Positions 22,975 to 36,300 of a stretch of 64,000 nucleotides of DNA are shown here, piece by piece. Numbering within the stretch: the stretch's first letter is position 1; the number at the start of each line of letters is the position of its first letter. The translations under genes and the position numbers were made by a program. The notes under the pieces are model-generated. The model was not told the origin of the DNA. It worked only from the letters and a program-made list of their open reading frames with translations, and searched no databases. The stretch comes from Rhytidiadelphus loreus (Eukaryota; Streptophyta; Bryopsida; Hypnales; Hylocomiaceae). Where the stretch lies: assembly GCA_947034895.1 (NCBI GenBank), contig OX344765.1, positions 45,947,001 through 46,011,000 on the forward strand, written 5' to 3'.

Positions 22975-25900
22975 ATGACAAGTGATATGGAGAGTGATAC
23001 AAAGAGATTTTGTGCAACTGAAGCAAGGCGTGGCAAGAGATTGTGTACAGAAGGTGGTTACTTCACCTTGGTTTCACTACCAACCTATTCTTTCTTATTG
23101 AATTTTGAAGTACAATCATTTATAGCTTAATAATGCTAACCTTGAATTCAATTGCAAACATTATTTGATGCTTTTGGATGTGGTTTTTAATGAAGTAGAT
23201 TGATCATTGATTGTATTGCAGATGAGTTTGCAAACTATGATGTTTTTATAAGTCATAGAGGCCCTGATGTCAAGACGGGTTTCGTGGGTTTTTTATATGA
23301 TGCTTTGGAACGAGTTGGTTTGCATCCCTTTTTGGATTGTGAATCCATTGGTAAAGGCCAAGATTCTTGGAAATGCATTGACCATGCCATCCAAACAACA
23401 CCCCTAGCCCTAGTCATCTTTTCGAAGACTTTTGCTCAATCCGAGTGGTGTTTGAAAGAATTACATGCAATGTTGGACTCTCCTTCAATGAAAGTGCTAC
23501 CAATCTTCTACAATGTTCAACCATGGGAAGTGAGATTTCTAGAAAAGGGTCAATTAGCTACTGGGTTTACAAAGTTGATTGAGAGGCATGATATGACTAC
23601 TATGGAACAATGGAGGGCCGATTTGGAAAGAGCTTCGAAGTTGGATGGTTGGGAGTACAAAGTAGGAGACAAGAGGTAAATATGTGGACATGCACTATAT
23701 ATTATGAAGAATTTATGGTTGAACTTGACATTGACATTGTACTTCATGGTATTGATAATTATTACAAATTGTTTGTAGGTTGGAAAGGGACTTGGTGTCG
23801 GAGGTGGTTGCCAAGGTTATTGAATTGGCAAATAAATCACTTTCGTTGGATGTAGGTGATCATATTGTGGGTGTGAAGCAAGTTGTTGAGAACCTCATTC
23901 AAGCTCTTACTGAGAAGAAAGTATTAATGTTGGGATTGTGGGGAATGGGTGGAATTGGAAAGTCTACTTTGGCAAGGGAGTTATACAACCAATTAGGGCA
24001 AAGATTTGTTGCAAGGTGTTATGTAGAAGATGTGGTAGAGAAGGTGAATCAAGATGGTGTGACTAATGTCCAAAGTCATATTTTGAAGGCCTTCTGTGGG
24101 AATGAGAAAATTACAGACAAATTTCATGGGAAGCATATTCTTAAAGAAAGGTTATCTAAGAAGTGCATTCTTTTGGTTTTGGATGATGTTCATGACAATG
24201 ATGAGATGGATTTTTTGATGTCACGCCAAATGCTCAAGGAAGGTAGTCTATGCATTGTCACTTCTCGAAATCGACGCATATTTGAGAAATCAACTTCATT
24301 TGATGACAAACATGAGGTTCACACTTATGATGTTAAATTATTGAATGAGTGCGATTCTCAAAGTGTCTTTGCATGCTATGCATTTGGAGGTGATTCTAAA
24401 GTACCTCCAGAATTTGCAAGTCTTGTTGAGGAGGTTAGCATGGCATGTGGTGGAGTTCCTTTGGTGTTGAAGGTTTGTGGGTCTCGTTTGAGGGACGAGG
24501 TGGAAGTAGAGATTTGGGAGGAAATTTTGAAGGAATTGAATTGTGGCACTATAATGGATGAGGAGAAGATATTTAAATGTCTTCGCATTAGCTATGACGC
24601 TCTTCAAGAGAAACATCAAGAAATGTTTTTGGATATTGCATGTGCATTATTGGGAGAATCTATGGAGATGGCTAAACTTGTTTGGAGATCCCAAGGTTGG
24701 TCTGCAGCATCTGGTGTGCAAACTCTTGTAGAGAGGGCCTTGATTAGAGTGGATGAGCAAGGTGCCTTTTGCATGCATGACCACTTGAGAGATATGGACC
24801 GTGCAATTGCCAAGGAGGAAAGTGTAAGTTTGGGTATTTGCAAACGCTTATGGGGTTTGGAATCCTTGGCATTGTTGAACAAGAATGAGGTAAGCTTGAT
24901 GGCCATTAAACTTTAGTTTGGTCAACCTTTTGAATAGAGTATAAGTATGAAGTTTTGTAGTAATATATTAGAGATAACACTTCAAAGATTAAAGGAATAG
25001 TGCTTACTCTAGTTTGATTGTTTGAGAATCCAAATCTGTTGTGTATGTATTCTTTTTCTAGTTGTATTAAATGACGTATGCCATATATTCTTTTATTGAG
25101 TTTAACCATGTCTAGTTTGATTCAAGAAACATATATATATGTTAAAGCATTTTAGTCTTATTTCACTATTTGGACTTTGTCTTTGCAGCCACTACCAGAT
25201 TCTCTTCAAACTTTGATTCTTCCATCATGGCATGGAATTCCAGTTGACCTTTTTGGCATGAAACAATTGCGCATATTGAATTGCGAGGATTGTTTGTTTT
25301 TGATGTCATCACTTCCAAAAAATTTGCGTTTCCTTTATTACAACAAGGAAATGCATGCAATAAGGAATCATTTTCCGAACTCACCTAAAGACAATGAATT
25401 GGTGATATTATTTTAGAGCGATGATTGAATGAACAGCTTCCCTAAATCTTTGGGAACATTGAGCAAATTGAAAGTGTTGAATTTAGAGTTGTGTGGTGAG
25501 TTGAAGGAGCTACCAGATTCACTGGAAGGGCTCCACAATTTGGAAGACTTGAATCTTTATAGGAGTGGAATCCAAACGTTACCCAAATCTTTGGGAACAT
25601 TGAGCAAGTTGAAAGTGTTGAATCTCATGTCATGTGGTGAGCTGAAGGAGCTATCAGATTCATTGCAAGGCCTCCACAATTTGGAAGACTTGAATCTTTA
25701 TGGGAGTGGAATCCAAACGTTACCCAAATCTTTGGGAACATTGAGCAAGTTGAAAGTGTTGAATCTCGTGTCATGTGGTGAGCTGAAGGAGCTACCAGAT
25801 TCATTGCAAGGTCTCTACAATTTGGAAGATTTGAATCTCGAAGATAGTGGAATCCAAACGTTACCCAAATCTTTGGGAACATTGAACAACTTGAAAGTGT

Positions 25901-26376
25901 TGAATCTAAAGTGGTGTCGTGAGCTGAAGGAGCTACCAGATTCATTGCAAGGCCTCCACAATTTAGAAGACTTGAATCTTTCTGAGAATGGAATCCAAGC
26001 ATTAACCAAATCTTTGGGAACATTGAGCAAGTTGAAAGTGTTGAATCTGGTGCCATGTGGTGAGCTAAAAGAGCTACCAGATTCATTGCAAGACCTCCAC
26101 AATTTGGAAGACTTGAATCTTTCTGAGAATGGAATCCAAGCGTTAACCAAATCTTTGGGAACATTGAGCAAGTTGAAAGTGTTGAATCTAGTGTCATGTG
26201 GTGAGCTGAAAGAGCTACCAGATTCATTGCAAGACCTCCACAATTTGGAAGACTTGAATGTGGAGTGGAGTGGAATCCATACATTACCCAAATCTTTGGG
26301 AACATTGAACAAGTTGAAAGTGTTGAATCTAATGTCATGTAATAAGCTGAAGGAGTTACTAGATTCATTGGAATGA
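22975..26376 (+). pseudogene. TNL1: TIR-NB-LRR immune receptor, LRR exon broken
   Basis: Predicted exons are 22975-23053, 23222-23675, 23779-24889 and 25189 onward, with GT/AG borders and matching phases (1, 2, 0). The first exon encodes a short basic peptide. Exon 2 is a TIR domain with YDVFISHRGPDVKTGF and SEWCLKEL, the latter holding the expected catalytic Glu. Exon 3 is the NB-ARC domain: P-loop GMGGIGKST, kinase-2 ILLVLDDVHD, RNBS-B SLCIVTSRN, GLPL-type CGGVPLVLK, and MHD. The LRR exon opens normally but meets TAG at 25414-25416 and TGA at 25424-25426, where TNL2 has Trp and Ser codons. Seven double LRR units follow in frame (25432-26376). The likely product is a 623-residue TIR-NB protein. 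TNLs detect pathogen effectors, and their TIR domains cleave NAD+. Confidence 0.85.
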
Positions 26377-26530
26377 CTCTAGAGTTTGGAAGACTTGAAT
26401 CTTTATGGGAGTGGAATCCAAACGTTACCCAAATCTTTGGGAACATTGAGCAACTTGAAAGTGTTGAATCTAGGGTTGTGTGCTGAACTCAAGGAGCTAC
26501 CAGATTCATTGAAAGGCCTCTACAATTTAA
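25432..26530 (+). repeat. 141-bp LRR tandem array of TNL1, about 7-8 units
   Basis: Each 141-bp unit encodes 47 residues, two leucine-rich repeats, around the pattern LPKSLGTLSKLKVLNL and LPDSLQGLHNLEDLNL. Seven units are open up to the stop at 26376. One more partial unit follows out of the open frame. The array is a quarter the length of the one in TNL2. Confidence 0.85.
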
Positions 26531-27103
26531 AAAACTAAGATCTCAAAGACAGTGGAATTGATAGTTATCCAACTCTTGGAAGTTTGAGTAAGTTGAAAGT
26601 ATGGAATTTAGTCTAGTGTGGTAATTTCGAGGAGCTACTAGATTCATTAGGATGCCTCAAAAATCTAAAAAACTTATAGCTTTAAAGAAGGGGAATTTGA
26701 AGATTACCAAAATCTTTGGGAGTGTTGAGTAAGTTGATAGTATAAAATTTAGGTTGTTGTAGTGAGCTTGTATAGATACCTCAAGAATTTGAAGAAGTTA
26801 GAACTTCAATTCAATTCATTCTGGAGTTTATCCAAATCTTCTAAAAATTTGAATATGTTAAAAGGGTTGAATCTAGGATATAGTGGTAAACTCATGGAGC
26901 TACCTGATTTGGTTGGAGGACTCCAAAATTTGGAACACTTATAACTCAAAAGACGTAAAATCCATAAATTATCCAAATCTTTTTGGAGTGTTGGATTGAG
27001 AATGTAGTAGTGAGCTTGTTTAGCCATCTAATGCATTGTAGGGCCTCCAAAATTTTAAAAACTTGCAATTCAAAAGGATGGGAATTTTGAAGTTACCTTG
27101 AAG
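26531..27103 (+). pseudogene. Degenerate LRR tail of TNL1
   Basis: Stops and small indels accumulate, but LRR motifs remain readable, for example LSKLKVWNL, LDSLGCLKNLKN and LNMLKGLNLGYSGKLMELPD. The same degenerate tail follows the TNL2 stop at 63608-64000. It had therefore decayed, or was already non-coding, before the duplication. Confidence 0.6.
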
Positions 27104-27871
27104 ACTAGAAAAAAATGAAGGGTTTTGCAAATGTAGTGTGCAATTCATTTTGTAGTTGCATATAGAGATTGCAGTTGCAGTGTAGTCACAAGTTTGCATG
27201 ACTTATTTGCAACTTGTTTGTGACTAGTAGATTTTTAGATTTTTAAAATATTAATCTCAATAATTTGTAGATTTCTAATGTTCAAATCTATCTTTTATCT
27301 AGATTTTAGAATTTCATATCTACCTTTTTTTAGATTTTAGAATTTCAGATCTGCCAATATATGAAACCTTGCAATTTTGTAGATTGTAAATTTTTTGGAT
27401 TTTAAATATTTTTTTATTTCTATAGATTGTAGAAGTCTATAAATTGTAGAAATCTACAAACTATAAAAATCTATAGATTGTAGAAATCTTAGAATTAAAT
27501 CAATAAAATTCATTGCATAAGACTACAACAACATACAAGTCTTATAGGTCCAATCTAATAATACTCTTGACAATTGATGTGGGACCATTGTAATTGTTTT
27601 CTAGTTGAACTCTAGTTGTAGTCGAGTTGCTTCTAAGTTGTAATCTAATTGCTTTCAAGTTGCTAGTCTAATTGCAGTCTAGTTGCTTGTTGCTTCTAAT
27701 AGATTCCTGTAATCCTAAACTTCACTTTGCAACTACTTTGCGACTAGAACAACGTATAACTTTGTTAATGTAAAATTTGGTGCAATTACAGAGGGCTACA
27801 GTTGCAGGACAGTTGTATAGGACACATAGTTGCATTACAGTCAGTTGTAGCAGACACATTTTTCTTCTAGT
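27104..27871. mobile_element. Probable MITE in the TNL1 LRR tail
   Basis: The stretch begins ACTAGAAAAAAATG and ends CATTTTTCTTCTAGT, an inverted terminus of about 14 bases. It separates degenerate LRRs at 27070 from degenerate LRRs resuming at about 27880. The interior is rich in AGTTGCAGT-like and TAGATTTTAGA-like motifs. I could not identify a clear target duplication, so the superfamily is uncertain. Confidence 0.4.
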
Positions 27872-28425
27872 GGAATGCCCTTGAATCATGAGCAACTTTA
27901 AAGTGCTAATTTTACAAGGTTGTGGCAAATTCAAAAAACTACCAGATTTGTTTGGAGACTTCTACAACTATGAATCAAATGAATCTTGGAAGAAGTGGAG
28001 TTCATATTTTTATCCAATTGCTTTGAAAAATTGAGCAAATTAAAAGTGTTGAATCTAAAAGTTGTTGCAAGCTTAAGAAGCTATGAGATTGGCTTGTAAA
28101 GCCTCCTAATTATGAATCAATTGGATTGTATAGGATATAGAATCCAAAATTTATGCAAGTCTTTTGGAATTTGGGGCAATTTGGAAGTGTTGAAGCTACT
28201 AGGTTGCTACAAACTTAAGAAGCTACCAAATTCATTGGAGGTTGTCAAAATTTGAATCACTTGGATCTCTAAGAAAGTGAAATCCAAAGCTTACCCAAAG
28301 CTTTGGGGGGTCTTAGAAGTCTTCAAAATTGGAGCCTTGAAGAGTGTATAGTTTAAGATTTGCCTAAGTATTTTGAACGTCTCACAAATCTACGGACCAC
28401 TATTTGGAATCTATCTATCATTTGC
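27872..28425 (+). pseudogene. Degenerate LRRs continuing TNL1
   Basis: Broken LRR motifs continue here, for example LKVLNL, KLKKLPNSLE, and IQSLPKALGGLRSLQN-like readings in shifting frames. They have frequent stops. They appear to be the old distal part of the TNL1 LRR domain. Confidence 0.5.
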
Positions 28426-28589
28426 AAAATTGTGCAACTCCGTTTATATGATTCTTGGTAGAAGCAAATTTCTAAAAAAATGACTTGGGTCTTTTTGACA
28501 ACTTATTAATTGAAGGAAGTTGGTTCTAGAAGATAACTTTATAGTTTAAGATTTCAAATTCCTAAAAAGTTTTTTGTCACAGGATTCTA

Positions 28590-28770
28590 AGGTTTGCTTG
28601 GAAGATGACCTAACCATTCAATGGTACGGGGGGGATCCATCTTGGTGGAACAAAGAAGTGACTTTCATACAGTTTCTCTTTTAGTGCTTTCTAAGAACTA
28701 CCAAAAAACAAATTGATAAATTTTTTGTTGATGAGATAATGGATTATTGTACCTAGCGACCCATTAATTA
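28590..28770 (+). pseudogene. Possible remnant of the TNL C-terminal region
   Basis: One frame reads LEDDLTIQWYGGDPSWWNKE and then VTFIQFLF, interrupted by a stop, then CFLRTTKKQIDKFFVDEIMD. It follows the LRR remnants on the same strand. Post-LRR domains are common in TNLs, but I cannot match this to one. Its link to TNL1 is inferred from position alone. Confidence 0.25.
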
Positions 28771-30084
28771 TCCTTACATTCAATTTCTAGGTGTCATGGT
28801 ATGCCTATAGTTTACATTACATGCTTGCATTACCGATTTTCTTTTAATTGCTTCTAGGTGGAGTTTTCCCACCCTTGGTTTTTATGTATAGTACATAGTT
28901 ACTATCACAAGATTAATATGTGTCACTACTCTTTTGAATGTTGCAAACATTGAGACAAAGTGAGTCCATTTTTGGATGCTAAAGGTTTCAAATTGAGTTG
29001 AACCATTGAGATAAGAAATTTGTGTCAATTGGACACTAAAAATTAGTATATGGTAAGATTTGTGAGCAAACTATGCATCTTTATTTGAATCACCACTTTG
29101 TGTGAGTTCTAGAATGTGAATTCTAGCAATTCCCTAATGCCATTGGAGGTGTATGTTATGAAGAAGGGATGTTCAAAAAGACATTTAGATGGAAGGTATG
29201 TAAGAATGTGTGGCTTTCAACTTTCAAGACTTCAATGTGTGGCTTATTTGTGTTGGTTTTGACGTGTATCTTCTTTCTATCCTTGTTTTAGAAATGACAA
29301 TATCCATTTTAAACTTATGTCAACTAAAGAAGTACACAAGCATTTGAATTTATTTTACCTTGAATTTAAATTTAAAAGATTCAAAGTCTTAAAATCCAGT
29401 CACATAAGGAGCAAAGTACCTAATTTTCTTTACTTGGAATGCAAACATCTTGCAATCTACATAGTGTAAGTCTTGGAAATTTCCTTGAGCAACACATTTT
29501 TATACTAGTCTAGTGCAAGATCCTCCAAATAGATATGCAAAAAAAAATTTACTTTTCATTACTTGCAATAGAAATGGCAACTTCTTGAGTGGTTTTTGAT
29601 GAAAAGAAAGGCCTTCGGAGTTAGGATTTTACAACTTAATATAGTTATTGTTTATCTTGATACAATTAATTTTTGAAATTCTTACATTATTTAATTTTTT
29701 TTTTTGTGGATTGAAGTAACATCATGAAATTATCTTTTAGCATTTTTTAAAAGAACATATCTTGCCATTTGTTGAAATTCAAAAGAATTCCTGGTTATGA
29801 AGACTTGACAAATTTAGATTCAAAGAACTAGTCAACCATAGGCCTTTATATATTAAAAACGAATGCACATTTGGATTTTCAAAGTAATATACATAGATTC
29901 ATAGCATGATTCATAGGATTCAAAAGAAGATTTGTTTATTATATTATTGTTATGATAAATAAATCCAACAAAAGTCTAGTTAATTAATTTATTTTATTTT
30001 TTGAATAGTATGAATTTTTGGTCCATTTAATAAAAAATTCTTGTAAATTTTATATACAACTATTTATATTTTTTTCAAAACTAT
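28771..30084. other. AT-rich spacer with a worn TTAA-MITE fragment
   Basis: The bases 29425-29620 resemble the right half of the TTAA-type MITEs: CATCTTGCAATCTACATAGTG, a GCAAGATCCT motif, AGAAATGGCAACTT, and GGCCTTCGGAGTTAGG as a worn end. Otherwise I see no gene. Confidence 0.4.
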
Positions 30085-30086
30085 TA

Positions 30087-30350
30087 GATGTTTTTTTGGG
30101 CCTCTAAGAGACCGCGGATTATAATGTTGTAATAACCAGGGAACGTGATAGCTGTAGTGACACCTCTGCAGTCCTATGTGGCCTTGACGTTGTCAGTTTA
30201 TTTCTCAAAAAAAATTCAAATTTCATTTGTATTTCAAGAATTTAAAAAAAAAATTGAATTCTTTTTTTGATAGCCGACTGTTCCTTCACTGTGGGGGGAA
30301 CAGTGAGGAAACAGGCCTCAAACAATCTCTTGGGGTCCCAAAAAAACATC
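30087..30350. mobile_element. 264-bp TA-flanked MITE
   Basis: Inverted termini GATGTTTTTTTGGGCC and GGTCCCAAAAAAACATC are directly flanked by TA on both sides (30085-30086 and 30351-30352), as for Tc1/mariner-type insertions. The interior carries a second imperfect palindrome near 30280-30320 (CTGTTCCTTCACTGT / ACAGTGAGGAAACAG). No coding sequence and no empty site in this window. Confidence 0.55.
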
Positions 30351-30352
30351 TA

Positions 30353-33300
30353 ATGATTTAAAATTTTCAATCCAAATCAAAAAATTAAATTCAACAACTA
30401 CTTGAGTACAAAAATATCTACAACTTTTGAAATAAAAAAGTACATCCAACATTTCACCAATTTTAATTTTCATATTTTAATTTTTTCCACTAAATAGACC
30501 AAGTAACTTCCAAGAGTTGTTAGGTTATTGAAACTATCTAGGCCATATAAATGAGTTTAAAGCTATGTAAAATCCAAATTACTCTTATGACTTATTATTT
30601 ACCATCATCAACTTTAGTATTAAATTGATTCATAGGTTACCCAAATTTGAACGACAAAAAAGAGAAGTTATAGAAGTGTTGATTGTATGTGAATGGTCAT
30701 TGGCTTCAATCATGTGGTATATGTTAGAGCCACATTTGAAAAAAAAAAAACTTTCTTGAAATATTAATCAACTTTAGCAATGTTGAAAGGACAAATGTGT
30801 AACCTTTATAATTAACAAGACATGTGGGCCCTAGAGAATCACCTACAAAATTATATATTGAGAGAAGTTGCATTTATTATAAAGATTATTTTTTTATTAA
30901 TAGTCTTTTTTTCTAAAAGGTTGAAAATACTATACAGTGTTAGAATGTAGACTATCTTTAGGCTATTTGTAATGAATGCTTACTGTCTTAAATCTTTTGT
31001 GGCAAGGTGGAATCTCTTTGTATAAGTGTCTTTGTATAGGTAGCTAAAGGTTAAAGTATTGGTCATCTCTAGCATAGGATCAATTGTATAGTAGAAACCT
31101 TTACTTTTGACTTGAATTAAAGTTTGTTCGTGCATAAAAGATAGATCTTCCAATCCTCATTGTGTAAGTTAAATGCTACACCCTCATGCTTGTATTGGAA
31201 AAAAATACTTTCTACATTAAATACAAAAATCTTCAGTCAAAAGTGATTTTTTTTCTACATTTTTGGTCTCCAAACACAAAGATTAACTAGGGATAATTAG
31301 CCCTAAAGGCTGGAAGGTGTTAAAAGAGGATAATTCCAAAATTGCCAATTTACAATGCATTATTTAAATCCAAAATTAAAACTTAAAAAAATTCCAACCA
31401 TACAAAAGTATCCTAAACAAAAAAGGCAATGTATAGAAAAACTTTCAGCCCATTTGATTGTATGGATTGAAAGATAATAACATTTGAAGTGAGAACATCT
31501 AATTGAAGTGAGAATATTTAATTGAAGTGACCATTTTTTATACATTTTCTTCTATAGTACTTTTGGGATACCTAATTGTTTTAAATATATTATTGACAAG
31601 GTGGAATGGCACTAAAACTTTGAGCTACAAGATATAATTGCTATAAATTGATTTGAAGTGTGTATCTATATAGATACATGTATTTTATTACTAGAAGAAT
31701 ATATATATATATATATATAACCACCACCACCCTTATCAAGAAAGAGAGTGATTTAGTAAATTTGCTACTCATACTATCCATCAAGTAGATTGATACTTGT
31801 GACCAAAACCTATAATTATCTATTGCATATCCTTAACCAAAATCAACATATACATATCCCTACAACAACCATTGAATATGCTTGTAGAAAAAAATCTTAA
31901 AATTCTACAATACCTTTAACCAATGGTTTTGAATACTTTAAAAATATTTTTAAGACCTTACTTGATAGGTATGTCAAAATTGACCATACCCATACAACAC
32001 TAGATATTACCCACTTGTTATCCAACATAGTTGAGTGAAGTCTTTCTCCTAAAAATTGTCAATCAAACATTAACCACTGAACGTCCAGGCATTCATAATT
32101 GAGTTGCTTTTACTAAAGAATTGTCACATCATGGACCTTAAAAGGGTTAGTCATATGCTACAAGACCAAAGTTAGAGCATAATTTAGACAAAACTAAGAG
32201 GTGGAAAGGAACAAAACAATAGGGAACTTATGGCAAATCTCATTACTACCAATCAATGTCAAATTGATAATCTAAAAAATATTTCTCTACCTGTACATTG
32301 GAAGAAAAAACAGTACAATGCATATTTTTTCTTTCTTCCAAAGATTACAAAATGTGATGATTAGCTTGAAATAGCAACGGTTGTTTTGGGTGGCATTGTG
32401 CTTCTGATTGTTGTGTTTACCTCATCAAATGAGTCCATATAAAGTTTGCAACACATCTTTCATGTTTTCATCTCTCAAATCAAGCCTACACAAGAAGAGC
32501 AAATCCATTAATAGCAATCCTATTTCAAAAGCACATACCAACAAACCAACAAATTGGCCAATTAGTACTTTATAGGACATGGAGAAAACCCAACCTATCA
32601 AACAAGTTTCATCTCCAAGCCTAATGTTTTGGAGATTTGCAGACAAAGATCCAATCTTGGCTCACGTCTTGGCTTCTAAGTGCTCTTCAAAGATACTTAT
32701 AAAGCACAAATCGTACGGAGCAGATCAAAGATCAAATAGGATTTGTGAAAAGGTTGGAACCTTTTATTAAAGAATTGACATAAATGGGCAATTAAAGGAA
32801 GCAAAGATCTAAATATGAAATACCTTTCACTTGTGATGGTCAACTTGTCATTATTTGGTTGTACTATTTGCCCACAATCAAAAGCAATTTTTCCTTTTTT
32901 CTTTATTGACAGATAGCAAGTATCATTTTTTGGTTAGCTGGATGCCACCCATTCCTACTATAGTAGGTCTCAATACTACTCGAATTGTTCATCACAAAAT
33001 TAGGCCTTCTCTTGGTGGATCAATGTTTGGCAATGCTCCTTTTACATAGAGGTTCTAATTTGCACTCAAAAGTCAACATAGAAGCTTTCACAATAAAGTT
33101 CATAAGTGCAGTCTAATATAAATTAATTACATAATGCAAGAGCAATTAAATGATCTTTTCTCTTTCAAATGATTCTCAAATTCCATACAACAAGTATTTC
33201 TAAGTTTTTGAGGCGAGATTCTAAGGCTCAAAATTGCACACTAAAATCTTGCACAGAAGTTCAAAGCCTTGACAAACCCTATTAGCAAATATCAAAGAGC

Positions 33301-36300
33301 AAGCTTTCTTTTGTACTAGAAGAGGTCGATTATTTAACATAGTTTGAAAACTCTAAATAGGGGCAGACCTGCTAAGAAGAATTTATGAGGTTCAAAGTTG
33401 TATAGGGTCCACACTCAAAGAAAGTAGAGAAATTTTGTAATAGAAGTTGAGAGCTTTGATACAACTTGTTGGAAACTTATATCATCATCCACCCCAACCC
33501 TTAAACCCTAATAAAACCTTGATAGAAGAATCCACATTTATAAGAAGTTCTAAAATGTTGCAAAGAGAGCCAAACCTAGGAATATGGAGTCAAGCATGGA
33601 ATGCCCTAGCCATTTGTCGGCAATACAACAAGAGTTGTATAGATGAGTGATACCTTCCTCCAGCAACACCAGGGTAATTGCAAGAAAGACCGAACGATTT
33701 TGGTAGCATTCTGCCAAAATTGTGATTTTCTGAGCTCAGTACTATGAGTACTACAATACTATGAAATAGAGCAATCTCAACCATTGATCTGAATAATCAA
33801 CAACCAATAGTACTTTTGAGTATTTAATAATACTGAAACAATACTATTTGAAAAAAATGACAGTTTGTCACAAAAAGTAGATAAAATTAAGTATAAAATA
33901 ATAATAATTAAAAAATCATGAATAAAAAAAACTAAAAATTGGCCATTTGTAAAGACTTAATAGTGATTACATTTCACCAAAAACTAGAAGTTGAAACCAT
34001 CATGAATGTTTGGAGCGCTATGCACAAGGGACCCCTATTCACATGCATATTGAGGACAAAGAATTGTGTTTTTTTGAATGCCCTTTGGTGGCACATGTTC
34101 ATCTAGTGTGGGAATAGCCTACAAAAAATTCAAGTGAACATCATAATTTTTGGATGCTCCACAGTACTAAAAAATCCTAAACTGCAAACTGTGACAAATT
34201 AACTAAATTGACATTTAATTATAAAATTATTTTTCAAAATTTATGAAAAAAAATGAATCTCATGATTTCTTAGTTAGCCATCTTCAATAAAAATTTCAAG
34301 TCCATCAACTTCATTTTCCGAAAGTTATGATTGATGGCAACTTAGTCACTTCAATTGTGACGCCAAATAGGACCGGTCTTTCTTGCAATCACCCACCATG
34401 CCTAGCTCATCTTTAAATGATTTATCATATGTTCCAAACCGTTTTTTATTCGTCATCTTCTTCGGCCAAGGGGGCTTCTTGCCATCTTTGGGTGGTGCAC
34501 TTGCAAAAACAAACTTGACAATTTTAGTCATCAATTCTACAATGTATGAACCAACCCTAATTCTGACTATTCTTTCTTGTTGAATTGGACACTAACATTG
34601 ATTTTTTCTATAAACCCTAAACAAAAATGATGATGAACCTAACAACAACATTACATTTCCAACTTCCGAGCACTCGTTGAAGACAAATCTCTAATCAATG
34701 AAGCCTAAGATTGAGGATCATGAGAAAAAACTTAAGAAATTTTGACAATCGAGTGATGAATTAGTAATTAGTGCGGATTGGCACAAATCTTCAGAAGAGG
34801 TACTAAATGGGATGGAAGAGAGTGTATTGCATTTCCGCAACGGGAATGAGCATGGCAATGACATCGTCATTGAATGTGACAAATACAACACTTGGTCTAC
34901 CCCTCGCCAAGTAGCCTGCTAACCATGTTGTATACCTTCACCAAACACTCAAATCTTGAATTCTTCAAATGGAATAAAACACCCGCAAGACCTAAATAAA
35001 TCGCATTATTTCGATTCCTAATATTCAAAATTCACATGATGAATTGTCATAAATCCCTTATTACCACCAACACATCTACAAGATCTCACGGAACCACATA
35101 ACCTTGTTTCTTGGCAAGAAAAATTCTCCCGACCATATTCTCTAATCCAAATACTTACACGATTCCCATTCCTAAAATTTCACAAAAAAAATGTGATATG
35201 TTGGTTGCACAACTTGTTCTCAATGTCCCCAACGTTCCCCCAACGTGGTGTTGAAGTTCTTGAAGTCATGGGAGCATCCACATCTTTTGAAGGGGCCCAT
35301 AAAAATTTTGTAACAAAAACACATTAATTCAATTAGTGCATGATTCACTAAATGTTTTCTTTAATATTTTTCTACCAAAACTAAATTTACTTCCAAACTT
35401 GTAATGACTTCAAGAACAAACAACATAGTGACTCCTTCTTTCTCTTAGGTATCCCTTAAAGAAACAAACTAGAAGTGATTTTTTATAGAAAAATATAGTA
35501 TTAAGCAATTAGTGTGTCTCTCATTAATAAAATCCACTTGAATTGTAAAATTATTTTAAACAAATCTTAACAAGTTATTTCTTTTGGTCAAAAATTTAAA
35601 CAACTAACAAATAATTAAGTTTTACTTATTCAACCTCTTCATATGGTAACTTGAAACTATATGATTGTAGATAGTAGATAGTTATCCAACAAAATGTAGA
35701 CACTATTCTTACTATAATGTTGTTGACCCTTGACTTTAGTAACAATGCAAAAACCAACTCATTGTCACCTCAAATCTCAGAAAAAGAGGAATATACTTCC
35801 CTAAGATATGTAAAAGGGTATGTTAAGTAATATACTTTTGAGAGGACTAGGAATGAATGAGACCCCAAGGAATCTTCTACAATGTTTACAATGACAAGTT
35901 GATGTTATCGACTACCCATGTTCATAACATTGGCTAACCAAGCAATTATGGTTGTCCACATGCTAAGAAGATATTATGGTTTGCTAGATACCGAAGAGAA
36001 ACTCATCATTCATTCAAGGATTGAAGTTAGTTGAGAAGTCATATAACACAATTTTGTTCATTGTAGGGGTCCCCTTTTCTAAAGCTGCATAAAAGACACT
36101 AGCCCTAACGGTAAACAACTTTATGCTTAGTAGGGAGCAAAGAGACCCCACAACATTGGTAATCAATGTTGTGAGCATGAGTCAAAGACAATCTTTTGAA
36201 TTGTTCCCAAACCATGTTTCAAAATAAGTTTGAATAGTTTGGAAATGGAAGATTCCCCACCATTGTCTAAACCAAGAGCTATCATGAAAGTTTACAAACT

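Larger units (their letters stand above)
2786..26990. repeat. Segmental duplication, copy A (most complete)
   Basis: It contains, in order, the RPB3-like pseudogene, interspersed repeats, the unidentified gene fragment and TNL1. The left and middle parts match copy B (36586-42390). The middle and right parts match copy C (47755-64000). The large size of A relative to B is explained mostly by insertions: the LTR-like element, the Mutator-like element, the hairpin array and TTAA-type MITEs. Confidence 0.75.
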
